DNA of 64,000 nt. It comes from an uncultured Muribaculaceae bacterium (lineage in GTDB: Bacteria > Bacteroidota > Bacteroidia > Bacteroidales > Muribaculaceae). The stretch's first letter is position 1; the number at the start of each line of letters is the position of its first letter. Under the pieces are notes generated by a model. That model ran no database searches. It saw only the letters and a list, made by a program, of their open reading frames with translations, and was not told where the DNA came from. Location of the stretch: positions 62,001-126,000 of the forward strand of contig CAJTRT010000001.1 in the NCBI GenBank assembly GCA_910579105.1. Direction: 5' to 3'. The translations under genes were made by a program, and so were the position numbers. This document shows positions 44,856 to 53,176 of the stretch, piece by piece.

Positions 44856-47800
44856 ATGAATAAACTTTTTACGTGTTTGCTCGGATCTGCCGCCGTCATC
44901 CTTTCGGCGGCGCTTCCGGTTCGCGCCGAAGTCGTGGAGAATTATTTCTACGATTTCACGAAGCCGATTGACGGCTCCGATCCGGCGTTCGCCGTGGCTT
45001 CCGGATGGGGCCATGTCGTCGAGTCCTATACCTATAACGGTACCACTTACTACCAGTCTTATTCCATTAACGCTTATTCCGGCAAAACCAAGGGTGCTCT
45101 TAATATCGGAAACGAGGAGGTCGGCAGTACTTGGTCAAAGAAAAAGGTAAACGATATTATCGTAACCCCCAAGGTGTCGGGCGTGGTGTCGCTCTGGATG
45201 AAGTCGTCGGCTTATTCCGGAGGAGGTTCGGCCCGTTTCTACGCTATGAAGAAGCTCGCCGACGGCTCTTTCGAGCAGGGCGACGAGATAGCTGACAAGG
45301 CTTTGTTCCGCCTGACGACGGGATGGGAGCAGGTGACATTCGACCCCATAGCCGAGGATGCCGAGTATCCGTACATAGGCATACACGCCTCCACGGCCTA
45401 TCTCAGCGATTTTTCTGCCGAGAAGGCCGATATCGAGAAAACCCACAGGCTTAGCATAACGTACATATCGACCAACGCGACCTCCGCCGGGCTGGTGTGC
45501 GACCAGGAGAATAACGCTAACGTGAAGCTGACGGTATATCTCTCCAATATCGGCGACTACTCATATGAGGATGGTGCCGAGAATCTGACTTTATCCGTGT
45601 TTATGCCCGGCAGGGAGGAGGCCGTGAAGGTTGCGCCGATAGGGGCTATTGCCGAAGGCGAATCGAAGAATGTCGAATGCCAGCTCGATCCGATTCCGTT
45701 CAGCGAAATCGGTTCGTCAGCGGTGTTTACCGTGACTGAGAATATTTCCGGCACTTCGAAACAGACCTCGGCCATTACGATCAAGGAGTACAAGCCGAAA
45801 GTCACTTTCCGTGAATCGACTTACAGCGACGTGCCGGCAGACTATGTCCTGAACTTCGGAAAGATTAACTCCGCGGTCAGCAAGGCTATGTATCTCAGCG
45901 CGCAGAGCGGCACGGCTCCCGCGACGATCACGGCGATAGAATGTCCCGCTGGGTTCTCTACCTCCGTCACGGAACTCCCGATGACGCTTCAGACGACAGG
46001 CCGTACCGACATCACGATCAGCTTCGACCCCGAGGGTCTCGAGCCGGGCGTGCACGCTGGCGCCATCGTGCTGACCGTCGAGAACGGCGACCCGGCCACA
46101 CTACCGGTCTCCGTGGACCTCATCGATCCCTCGCTGATCTACATCCCGTTTGCCGACGACAAGGAACTCCCGGGCGAGATAACCAACCTGAACAGCAGCA
46201 ACCTTTGGAAGCTCGACTATACGGGCTACGGCTCTTCGCGCAACAACTACATAAAGCCCACATCGAGTTATTCCGAGGCCGCTCTCGTGTTGCCGAAGCT
46301 CACATTCTCCGCCGACAGGAAGCTGTCGGTCGATGCCCGTTACGACAGCCGCACCAGCACCTGCGCCCTTAAATTCGCCTATTCGCCTGACCGTACGAAC
46401 TGGACGGAGTTGCCAGATATGACGCTGACACCATACACCGACGTCCCCCTGACCTCCGATTTCCAGACATTCGAAGTAAGCGGCGTGCCCGCGGGCGACT
46501 TCTACCTGCGAATCTCCGGGCGCGAGGTATACCTTGACAATATCTATGGCCTGCCTTATGCTGCCGTGGCCCACGACCTTGAGCTGACAGACATCCTTAT
46601 GCCGTCGGCGGGGATGGTGAATAACCGCTACGAGGCTTCCGTGACACTCAAAAACTATAAGCGCGACGCCGAGGAGGCCGACAGCTACAATGTGGTGCTT
46701 ATAGTCGGAGAGAATGAGTTTGCCGCTTCCGAAGCGCCTGAAATCGCGGGAGCGCAGGGTACTGCGACCGTCGGTGCCGGATTCACGCCGCATGCTGTCG
46801 GCGAGGTGTCGGCCCGCATGGAGGTACGCTTCGAGGATGAGACGGTGTTCGCGACTCCTGAAATCACTCTTACAATCGAAGAGGAACGCGTCGACGCTGC
46901 CAAGGTGATTGTGCCGGAAAAGAACGGTTCGACTGGCAACGGCTATGTGCTTCCGATATCGAATAGCGCCGGGGCAGCTTCCGAGCAGATTTATCCCGCA
47001 TCGTATATCAACCTCTCCGCCGGCACGAAAATCAACGGCATTCAGTTTATGGGTTGCTGCCCCAACGCGGACTATACAACACATATAGAGGCGTGGGTGG
47101 CGCTTTCGGAACGCACGACCCAGAACACCGACAAGACTCCTATTCTCGCCACCGACGAGATGACAAAGGTCTACGACGGCGACTATACTTTCGTGAAAGG
47201 CGGTTATACCGACAGCTGGATTCTCAACCTGCCGTTCACAGAAGAGTTCGTTTACGACGGGACGAGCAGCCTCGTGGTGTTCCTCCGGGCCGTGAATGCC
47301 GACGGTGAGAAAGCCAGCAACATCCAGTTTGCCAACTACAATGACGGCACGTCTGATAAATGGAACCGCTACCGCCGCTGGTTCCTCGCCGATGACGGGT
47401 CGCTCGATATGTCGAAGACCGACAACTGGAATCTCGGTTACGCGGCGCTCAACCTGGTTGTCGAGACCGGAATTGTATCAGGCCGCGTGATGGAAGGCGA
47501 GCTCCCCGTGGCCGGAGCGAAAGTGACGCTCATCGGTGACGAAGTCGAGTATTACGGGACTTCCGGCGATGACGGCGCTTATTCCGTGAACGTGTTGCAG
47601 ACGGGCCGCGAATACACTGCGACTGCCGAGGCCGAGGCTTATTCGACCTCGGAAAATATGGTTTCCTTTGCCGAAAGCATGTCGCCTGCGCTCGACATAG
47701 CGATGCTTTCCACGAAGGCCGACCTTTTCCAGGGTGTCTACGAGGCCGTGGTGCTTCCCGATGTGTCGGCCGCTCCCGCCGGGACATACTACCGCTTCGA

Positions 47801-48296
47801 GGCTGTCGAGGGTAACAAGCTGGTGTTCCGCGACGTGCCTTCGCACTCCGAGTTGCAGGCGAATGTGCCGTACATCGTGCTGCCTGACGGGGATTGTTCC
47901 GCTGACCTGTCGTCGCTGACATTCGACCATGTAGCTCAGGGTGTCACTGTCGCTGGAACTACTTTCCAGGGAGTGTACGCCTCCCGTGTGCTCCGCGCCG
48001 GGGAGCTTCTGCCGACAGACCTTATAACGTCTGGCGAAAATGTGGCTGCGGCTGTCGCTGATGATGCCGCCAAGGTAGCCCGCGCCGCCGGGGCGTATGT
48101 CACCACCGACATCCTCAACCCCGTGATTTCTCTGCGTAGCAGTGTCTCCGGCATTGAGAATGTGGATGCCGATGCCGCCGGTAACGCCAGCGCGGTCTAC
48201 ACCGTCGACGGGCGCCTGGTGCGCCGCGACGGCTCCGTTGACGGTCTCCCCGCCGGAATATACATTGTCAACGGCCAAAAGGTCGCAATCCGCTGA
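44856..48296 (+). CDS. very large secreted multidomain protein
   Basis: A 1146-residue exported protein with a clear signal peptide (MNKLFTCLLGSAAVILSAALPVRAE has the right layout). It is a string of beta-sandwich modules. The first is a jelly-roll of the choice-of-anchor type (residues about 25-190). Then come CARDB- or Fn3-like modules, a second jelly-roll near 430-560, and a further pair. A carboxypeptidase-regulatory-like domain lies near 890-960 (GRVMEGELPVAGAKVTL). The C-terminus ends VYTVDGRLVRR and GLPAGIYIVNGQKVAIR, again like a type IX sorting tail. No catalytic motif was recognised. It probably binds glycan or protein outside the cell. A strong terminator follows it. Confidence 0.7.
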   Translation: MNKLFTCLLGSAAVILSAALPVRAEVVENYFYDFTKPIDGSDPAFAVASGWGHVVESYTYNGTTYYQSYSINAYSGKTKGALNIGNEEVGSTWSKKKVNDIIVTPKVSGVVSLWMKSSAYSGGGSARFYAMKKLADGSFEQGDEIADKALFRLTTGWEQVTFDPIAEDAEYPYIGIHASTAYLSDFSAEKADIEKTHRLSITYISTNATSAGLVCDQENNANVKLTVYLSNIGDYSYEDGAENLTLSVFMPGREEAVKVAPIGAIAEGESKNVECQLDPIPFSEIGSSAVFTVTENISGTSKQTSAITIKEYKPKVTFRESTYSDVPADYVLNFGKINSAVSKAMYLSAQSGTAPATITAIECPAGFSTSVTELPMTLQTTGRTDITISFDPEGLEPGVHAGAIVLTVENGDPATLPVSVDLIDPSLIYIPFADDKELPGEITNLNSSNLWKLDYTGYGSSRNNYIKPTSSYSEAALVLPKLTFSADRKLSVDARYDSRTSTCALKFAYSPDRTNWTELPDMTLTPYTDVPLTSDFQTFEVSGVPAGDFYLRISGREVYLDNIYGLPYAAVAHDLELTDILMPSAGMVNNRYEASVTLKNYKRDAEEADSYNVVLIVGENEFAASEAPEIAGAQGTATVGAGFTPHAVGEVSARMEVRFEDETVFATPEITLTIEEERVDAAKVIVPEKNGSTGNGYVLPISNSAGAASEQIYPASYINLSAGTKINGIQFMGCCPNADYTTHIEAWVALSERTTQNTDKTPILATDEMTKVYDGDYTFVKGGYTDSWILNLPFTEEFVYDGTSSLVVFLRAVNADGEKASNIQFANYNDGTSDKWNRYRRWFLADDGSLDMSKTDNWNLGYAALNLVVETGIVSGRVMEGELPVAGAKVTLIGDEVEYYGTSGDDGAYSVNVLQTGREYTATAEAEAYSTSENMVSFAESMSPALDIAMLSTKADLFQGVYEAVVLPDVSAAPAGTYYRFEAVEGNKLVFRDVPSHSELQANVPYIVLPDGDCSADLSSLTFDHVAQGVTVAGTTFQGVYASRVLRAGELLPTDLITSGENVAAAVADDAAKVARAAGAYVTTDILNPVISLRSSVSGIENVDADAAGNASAVYTVDGRLVRRDGSVDGLPAGIYIVNGQKVAIR

Positions 48297-48329
48297 TTCC
48301 TCCTCCCATAGCCGGAGACCGATAATGCA

Positions 48330-48370
48330 CCCCGCCAGCGTCGCTATGACGCTGGCGGGGTCGCTTTTTT
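48330..48370 (+). terminator. Rho-independent terminator of the secreted-protein cluster
   Basis: A perfect 13-bp stem (CCCCGCCAGCGTC, loop GCTAT, GACGCTGGCGGGG) followed by TCGC and six T. It sits between two convergent genes; on the minus strand the T-run is missing, so it serves the plus strand. Confidence 0.92.
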
Positions 48371-48382
48371 GTATTGGATAGG

Positions 48383-49354
48383 CTATTTGTTGAAATACAG
48401 GGGATTGGTTGCGGCGGAAAGGCTCGCGGCCTCGGTAGCCGACAGACGGCGGCCGTGAAGTAGCGAGGCGCGGTGGTAGTCGGGAGCGGAGGGGCGGAGG
48501 GAGTTGACCTTCACGCGTCCCGAGGAGTGGATGAAGCGCCCGTCACCCAGGTATATGCCCACATGGTTTACGCGTCCTGTCTTGTGGTTGCCGAAGAACA
48601 GCAGGTCGCCTGGGAGCAGCTTCGCGATTTCCACATCAGTCGGTCTGCCGTCGATGGGAGCGATAATCTCGGTTCCGATCATAGCCTGTTGCGACGCGTC
48701 GCGCGGCAGTATCACCCCCATATCGTAGGCGCATATCTTTGTCAGCCCCGAGCAGTCCATCGATTTGCCGGAAGTGCCGCCCCAAAGGTAGGGTGTGCCG
48801 GTATACTGGGAGGCAATCACGGGCAGCCTCGATGGCTCATATGCCTGGGCGGCCCACTCATCCAAAGGCACGGCAGCCTCTGCCAGTACGTAGCCCTTGC
48901 GGCCGTCAGGGAGGGTAACGGCTGAAAAACGTCCTCCCGCAGCGGGTGTTCCTGCGAGGATTACGCCGTTGGTGAGGTCGCTCACGCGTGGGAGGGACGC
49001 TTCTTCGGTCGCGATGGTGTCGGCATAGACGTATCCCGGCGTGATGTCGCTGACATATATCCTGGGTGATTCCTGCCACTCCGCAAACCTGTCATTGTCG
49101 AGAAGCGCCAAGGAGTTTCCGATAATCCACCCCTCATAGCCTTCGGGGGTGGCGACGCGCCACCAGCCGCCGCGGCCCTCTTCGAGCAGGCGGAGCGGGG
49201 TGCCCATGACTACCTGCGAGACCATTTCCGCCCCGTGGCGCGGCTCAGAGCGCATGCAGGCTACCGAAACAGTCGGCAGGGCGTTTGTGAAATCGGCGCC
49301 CCGGGCACATGGTAGTGCCGCCAGGACGCCGAAAAGCAGTGCTGTTTTCTTCAT
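48383..49354 (-). CDS. SH3-NlpC/P60 peptidase, predicted gamma-D-glutamyl-diamino-acid endopeptidase
   Basis: A 323-residue exported protein (signal peptide to about residue 19) with two SH3b-like domains (residues about 28-85 and 100-165; WWRVATPEGYEGWIIG is typical). An NlpC/P60 domain follows, with Cys201 in SMDCSGLTK, His264 in NHVGIYLG and His276 in FIHSSG. This layout is that of the YkfC-like dipeptidyl peptidases of Bacteroidota, which cleave stem peptides from muropeptides during turnover or scavenging. Cleavage of free peptides rather than intact wall is likely by homology. It lies 42 bases after glmM and may share its transcript. Confidence 0.9.
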   Translation of the reverse strand: MKKTALLFGVLAALPCARGADFTNALPTVSVACMRSEPRHGAEMVSQVVMGTPLRLLEEGRGGWWRVATPEGYEGWIIGNSLALLDNDRFAEWQESPRIYVSDITPGYVYADTIATEEASLPRVSDLTNGVILAGTPAAGGRFSAVTLPDGRKGYVLAEAAVPLDEWAAQAYEPSRLPVIASQYTGTPYLWGGTSGKSMDCSGLTKICAYDMGVILPRDASQQAMIGTEIIAPIDGRPTDVEIAKLLPGDLLFFGNHKTGRVNHVGIYLGDGRFIHSSGRVKVNSLRPSAPDYHRASLLHGRRLSATEAASLSAATNPLYFNK

Positions 49355-49396
49355 TTGCTTTCTAAGGGAGAGAGGGTGGCTCGGCCGCAGAGGCTG

Positions 49397-50785
49397 TTAC
49401 TTTGTCAGAGAGGCGATTACTTTCTTTATGTCGTTGGCGAGCGCGTCGGCCTCCTCCATGGTGTGTGCCTCGGAGTAGATGCGGATAATCGGCTCGGTGT
49501 TCGACTTGCGCAGGTGGACCCACGACTGGGGGAAATCGATCTTCACGCCGTCGATGTCTGTAATCTTCTCATTGGCGTATATTTTCTTCATCTCGCCGAG
49601 GATGGCGTCCACGTCGATTTCAGGTGTCAGCTCGATTTTGTTCTTGGCGATGGCGTAGGGGGGATACCCGGCTTTCAGTTCGGTGACTTTCTTCCCTTCC
49701 TTTGCCATGAGCGTCAGGAACAGCGCCACGCCAACGAGGGCGTCGCGGCCGTAGTGCGCCGCCGGGTAGATGACCCCGCCGTTACCTTCGCCGCCGATTA
49801 CCGCGCCGGAGCGCTTCATCTCGGTCACCACGTTCACTTCCCCTACCGCCGCGGCGTTGTAGCGGCAGCCTCGGGCCTCTGTCACGTCGCGCAGGGCGCG
49901 CGAGCTGCTGAGGTTCGACACTGTGGCGCCCGGGGTGTGGCGCAGGACGTAGTCGGCCACCGCGACGAGGGTGTATTCCTCGACGAACATCTCGCCGTTC
50001 TCCATGACGATTGCCAGGCGGTCGACGTCGGGATCCACCACGAAGCCCACGTCGGCGCGTCCTTCACGCATCAATGACGCGATCTGTGTGAGGTTTTCGG
50101 GGATAGGTTCCGGCGTGTGGGCGAAATGGCCGGTTGGTTCGCAGTTCAGTTCTATTATGTTCTTCACGCCGAGCGCTCTCAGAAGCTGGGGTATGACGAC
50201 GCCTCCGACGGAGTTCACCGCGTCGACCGCCACGGTGAAGTCTGCCTTGGCGATCGCGTCGCGGTCAACGAGGTCGAGAGCGAGCACCTGTTCGATGTGG
50301 CGGCGGTTCCAGGTGGTGTTGTTGAGAACGGTTCCCAGGGCGTCAACGTCGGCGAAAGTGAAATCGTCGGCTTCGGCGATGCGCAGCACCTCTTTCCCCT
50401 GGGCGTCGTTGAGGAACTCGCCGTCCTGGTTGAGAAGCTTCAGGGCGTTCCACTGCTTCGGGTTGTGGGAGGCGGTGATGATTATGCCGCCGCAGGCGTT
50501 TTCCCCGACTACGGCGACCTCGGTTGTCGGAGTGGAGGCCGGGCCGATGTTCACCACGTCGAATCCCATAGCCGACAGGGTGGATGTCACAAGGCTGTCG
50601 ACCATCGGGCCGGATATGCGGGCATCGCGCCCTACCACGATGAGGTTGGTGCCTTTCGTCTCGGTTTTGCGTATAAATGAGGCGTATGCGGCGGTGAATT
50701 TCACCACATCGACAGGGCTGAGCCCCTCGCCGGGCCGGCCTCCGATCGTGCCGCGGATGCCGGAAATCGATTTGATAAGTGCCAT
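49397..50785 (-). CDS. glmM: phosphoglucosamine mutase (alpha-D-phosphohexomutase)
   Basis: Interconverts glucosamine-6-phosphate and glucosamine-1-phosphate on the way to UDP-GlcNAc for cell wall and LPS. The 462-residue product begins SISGIRGTIGG. The active phosphoserine is Ser106 in TASHNPKQWNAL, the metal-binding loop is DPDVDRLAI, the sugar-binding loop is GGEGNGGVIYP, and the phosphate-binding loop is RKSNTEPIIRIYSE. The phosphomannomutase/phosphoglucomutase branch cannot be fully excluded, but the usual Bacteroidales neighbours (DUF4827, DHH gene) favour this annotation. It begins 25 bases after the DUF4827 gene. Confidence 0.88.
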   Translation of the reverse strand: MALIKSISGIRGTIGGRPGEGLSPVDVVKFTAAYASFIRKTETKGTNLIVVGRDARISGPMVDSLVTSTLSAMGFDVVNIGPASTPTTEVAVVGENACGGIIITASHNPKQWNALKLLNQDGEFLNDAQGKEVLRIAEADDFTFADVDALGTVLNNTTWNRRHIEQVLALDLVDRDAIAKADFTVAVDAVNSVGGVVIPQLLRALGVKNIIELNCEPTGHFAHTPEPIPENLTQIASLMREGRADVGFVVDPDVDRLAIVMENGEMFVEEYTLVAVADYVLRHTPGATVSNLSSSRALRDVTEARGCRYNAAAVGEVNVVTEMKRSGAVIGGEGNGGVIYPAAHYGRDALVGVALFLTLMAKEGKKVTELKAGYPPYAIAKNKIELTPEIDVDAILGEMKKIYANEKITDIDGVKIDFPQSWVHLRKSNTEPIIRIYSEAHTMEEADALANDIKKVIASLTK

Positions 50786-50810
50786 AGGAATGTGATGTAT
50801 GATGGAATGT

Positions 50811-51404
50811 TCAGTTGCTCATGGCGCGGAAATAGCGCACGTTGTAGAGGAACGGCATAACCTGGGCGATTTCAGAAGTGAGGCCGTACTGCGACTTAAC
50901 GACAAGGTTGACCTCGCAACCAAGCCCCAGCGAGGGGAATTGCAGCGGCATCTGAAGCGCCGAACCCCACTGCGAGGAGGTCGACAGCGAGTAGTTGTTG
51001 AAGCGGAACGAGGCGGAGCCTACCGCGAGGTCGTCGGAGTTGCCCCAGCCACCCGCGTCGTCGAGCGAGCCGGTCTGGGCGAACGCGTGCAGGTTGTAGC
51101 GGGTGAAGTAGAAATAGACGAGCTGGTCGTCCTTGACGCGCTCCGAGGTGTCGCCTGTCGACAGTACCTGCATATACACCGAGGCTTCCTCGTCGAGCTG
51201 GTAGTATGGCGCGTCCGGCCCTACCTCGAACACCGAGTCGGCCGGTATCGAGGTTATCACATGCTGCCTGGCCAGGAATGTGTTGACTGATTTCGTTTCC
51301 TCCGTCAGGAGTTCGGAATAGCTCTTGCCATCGTTGCAGGAATTGAGTATAATGCCGGCCATAGCGGCAATGAAGGCTATTATGAGCGATTTAGATGTTT
51401 TCAT
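50811..51404 (-). CDS. DUF4827 lipoprotein
   Basis: A 197-residue lipoprotein from the ATG at 51404 (MKTSKSLIIAFIAAM), lipobox ILNSC. The family occurs beside glmM in Bacteroidales. The middle and C-terminal parts (QLVYFYFTRYNLHAFA and AQVMPFLYNVRYFRA) resemble an FKBP-like fold, but the prolyl-isomerase residues are not evident. Function is unknown, with the envelope as site. It begins 10 bases after the DHH gene and is followed by glmM, so it is in an operon with both. Confidence 0.8.
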   Translation of the reverse strand: MKTSKSLIIAFIAAMAGIILNSCNDGKSYSELLTEETKSVNTFLARQHVITSIPADSVFEVGPDAPYYQLDEEASVYMQVLSTGDTSERVKDDQLVYFYFTRYNLHAFAQTGSLDDAGGWGNSDDLAVGSASFRFNNYSLSTSSQWGSALQMPLQFPSLGLGCEVNLVVKSQYGLTSEIAQVMPFLYNVRYFRAMSN

Positions 51405-51414
51405 CCGCGGGCTT

Positions 51415-52458
51415 TTAACGTGTGGTTTGTTTCTGGTCTGGGAGATATTTGTCGTAGTCAGGCATAAGCGCCTCGCAGCGGGCCACGCACTCTTCGAGCG
51501 AGCCGTAGAACTCTCCTCCGGCGGCGTTCTCGTGTCCTCCGCCGTTGAAGTGGTCGGCACACAGGGTGTTGACGGGAAACGGCCCCTTGCTTCGGGCCGA
51601 GACTTTTATGTAGTCGGTTTCTTCGCGCAGGAAGAGCGAATATGTGACATCAGGGCAGGTCAGGGGGCGGTTCACAAGGTCCTCCGTGTCTCCCTTCTGG
51701 TAGTGGTAGCGGTTCAGCTCCTCGCGGGTGAGGGTGATTATGGCGGCCCGGTGTTCGGGGTAGAAGGCGAGCTTCTGGTCCATGGCGTAGCCGTTGAGCC
51801 GCAGCCGGTTCACGGAGTTGTTGAAGTAGATCCGGCGGTAAAGCGCGTCCTTGTCAATGCCCCGGTCCACCAGTTCGGCCACGACCTCGTAGAGCGCCGG
51901 GTCGTTGGAGTTGTAGGAGAAGTTGCCGGTGTCGGTCATCATGCCGGTGAAGATGCACTCGGCCGCCTCGCGGTCGATCAGGTCGGAGCGTTTGAGCTGC
52001 GACAGGACGCGGTAGACCAGCATGGAGGTTGACGACACCTCGGGGTACGAGATCACCAGGTCGGGGAAGTCGGAGGGGAACAGATGGTGGTCAATCATCA
52101 CTTTCGGGGCCTTTGACGCGAGCAACGCCTTGGCCACCAGGTCGACGCGCTTCGGCTCGTTGTAGTCGAGGCAGAAAATCAGGTCGGCCTCGGCCAGCAG
52201 GCGGGTAGCCTGGGCCTCGAAACGCGAGAACACCATTATCTCTTCGGCACCGGTGAGGAAGCCGAGGTATTTAGGCGGGGTGTCGGGGGTGAGCACCTTT
52301 ACCCACTTCCCGGCGTTGCGCAGCGCCCGGCAGAGGCCGAGCGACGAGCCCATCGCGTCGCCGTCGGGCGACAAGTGGCAGGTAACCACTATCTTGCGGG
52401 CCGGCTGCAACATCTGTTTAAGCCGGTCTATCTTGTCAGAGCTAATCAGTTTGTCCAT
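51415..52458 (-). CDS. DHH-family phosphoesterase, NrnA-like (nano-RNase/pAp phosphatase)
   Basis: Degrades very short RNAs or pAp in the cytoplasm; some relatives act on cyclic di-AMP products. The start at 52458 (MDKLISSDKIDRLKQ) gives 347 residues. All family motifs are present: HLSPDGDAMGSS near residue 30, DYNEPKR, the DHH motif in MIDHHLFPSDF, GMMTDTGNFSY, and the DHHA1-domain motif FNGGGHENAAGG near the C-terminus. It lies 10 bases before the DUF4827 gene. A -7 box is found about 40 bases upstream. Confidence 0.9.
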   Translation of the reverse strand: MDKLISSDKIDRLKQMLQPARKIVVTCHLSPDGDAMGSSLGLCRALRNAGKWVKVLTPDTPPKYLGFLTGAEEIMVFSRFEAQATRLLAEADLIFCLDYNEPKRVDLVAKALLASKAPKVMIDHHLFPSDFPDLVISYPEVSSTSMLVYRVLSQLKRSDLIDREAAECIFTGMMTDTGNFSYNSNDPALYEVVAELVDRGIDKDALYRRIYFNNSVNRLRLNGYAMDQKLAFYPEHRAAIITLTREELNRYHYQKGDTEDLVNRPLTCPDVTYSLFLREETDYIKVSARSKGPFPVNTLCADHFNGGGHENAAGGEFYGSLEECVARCEALMPDYDKYLPDQKQTTR

Positions 52459-52498
52459 TCTTCTTCGCTGATCGCGGCAGATGGCCGCAATCAATCTG

Positions 52499-52506
52499 CA
52501 AAGATA
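52499..52506 (-). promoter_or_regulatory. -7 box of the DHH-DUF4827-glmM operon
   Basis: Minus strand TATCTTTG, 40 bases before the ATG at 52458. No TTTG at the -33 distance. Confidence 0.5.
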
Positions 52507-52571
52507 CGACATTGCGGGCTGATTTCCCGCTCCCCCGTCCCTTTTTCGCGTAATTTAAGTTTCGCTGGGAG

Positions 52572-53081
52572 CTATTTCGCGGCGTCGGCCACGAGGGCGG
52601 TCCAGCCGCGGAGACGCGTCTCGGTCAGTTCGGGGTGGTTCACCTCGTCGAGAAGCAGCCCGACGGCCTCCAGGGTGCCGTCGGGCTTTGCCTTGGAGTG
52701 TTCGAATGTGTAGCCGATGGTGTCATACGGGGCTATGAATGTCGCGCCGGTATCTGCCAGGCGCTCGCGGATCTCGCCGACGCCGGAGCAGAAGGTGTCC
52801 TCCATTGTCTCGTCGCCGCAGCCGAACAGCGCGACCTTCTTGCCGCTGAGATCGAGCGCCTCGACCCCGTCGAGGAAGTCATACCAGTCTTCCTCCATGT
52901 CGCCGGCGCCCCATGTGGAGGTGCCGAATACCAGGATGTCGTAATCGCCGACGGCCGACGGCCGTGCGTCCTCGACGTTGTGTATGTCTTTTTCCGCCAC
53001 GCCAAGCAGTGATGCCACGCGGCGCGCTATTTTCTCTGTCGTGCCGGTTTCGGAGCCGTAGAAAATCCCTGTTTTTTTCAT
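52572..53081 (-). CDS. fldA: flavodoxin
   Basis: Small FMN electron carrier, 169 residues. The phosphate loop GSETGTTEKIA at residues about 9-19 binds FMN phosphate. STWGAGDMEEDWYDF and GCGDETMEDTFCSG carry the aromatic residues that stack on the flavin, and the acidic surface is normal. Flavodoxins of this long-chain type replace ferredoxin in, for example, pyruvate oxidation under low iron. It stands between the polysaccharide operon terminator and the DHH operon promoter. Confidence 0.95.
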   Translation of the reverse strand: MKKTGIFYGSETGTTEKIARRVASLLGVAEKDIHNVEDARPSAVGDYDILVFGTSTWGAGDMEEDWYDFLDGVEALDLSGKKVALFGCGDETMEDTFCSGVGEIRERLADTGATFIAPYDTIGYTFEHSKAKPDGTLEAVGLLLDEVNHPELTETRLRGWTALVADAAK

Positions 53082-53109
53082 AATGCCGATAGTTGGTCGT
53101 TATCGGTAT

Positions 53110-53153
53110 TAAAACGCCGCGCCGCCCCCGGAGGTTCATTCCGGGCGCGGCGT
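53110..53153 (-). terminator. terminator of the polysaccharide export operon
   Basis: ACGCCGCGCC (53114-53123) pairs with GGCGCGGCGT (53144-53153), with an inner CCGGA/TCCGG pairing. On the minus strand the stem is followed by a run of T and A (TTTTAATA when the last stem T is counted). It begins 23 bases after the wzc-like stop. Confidence 0.75.
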
Positions 53154-53176
53154 CAGTCGTGGTGGTTATTCACAGA

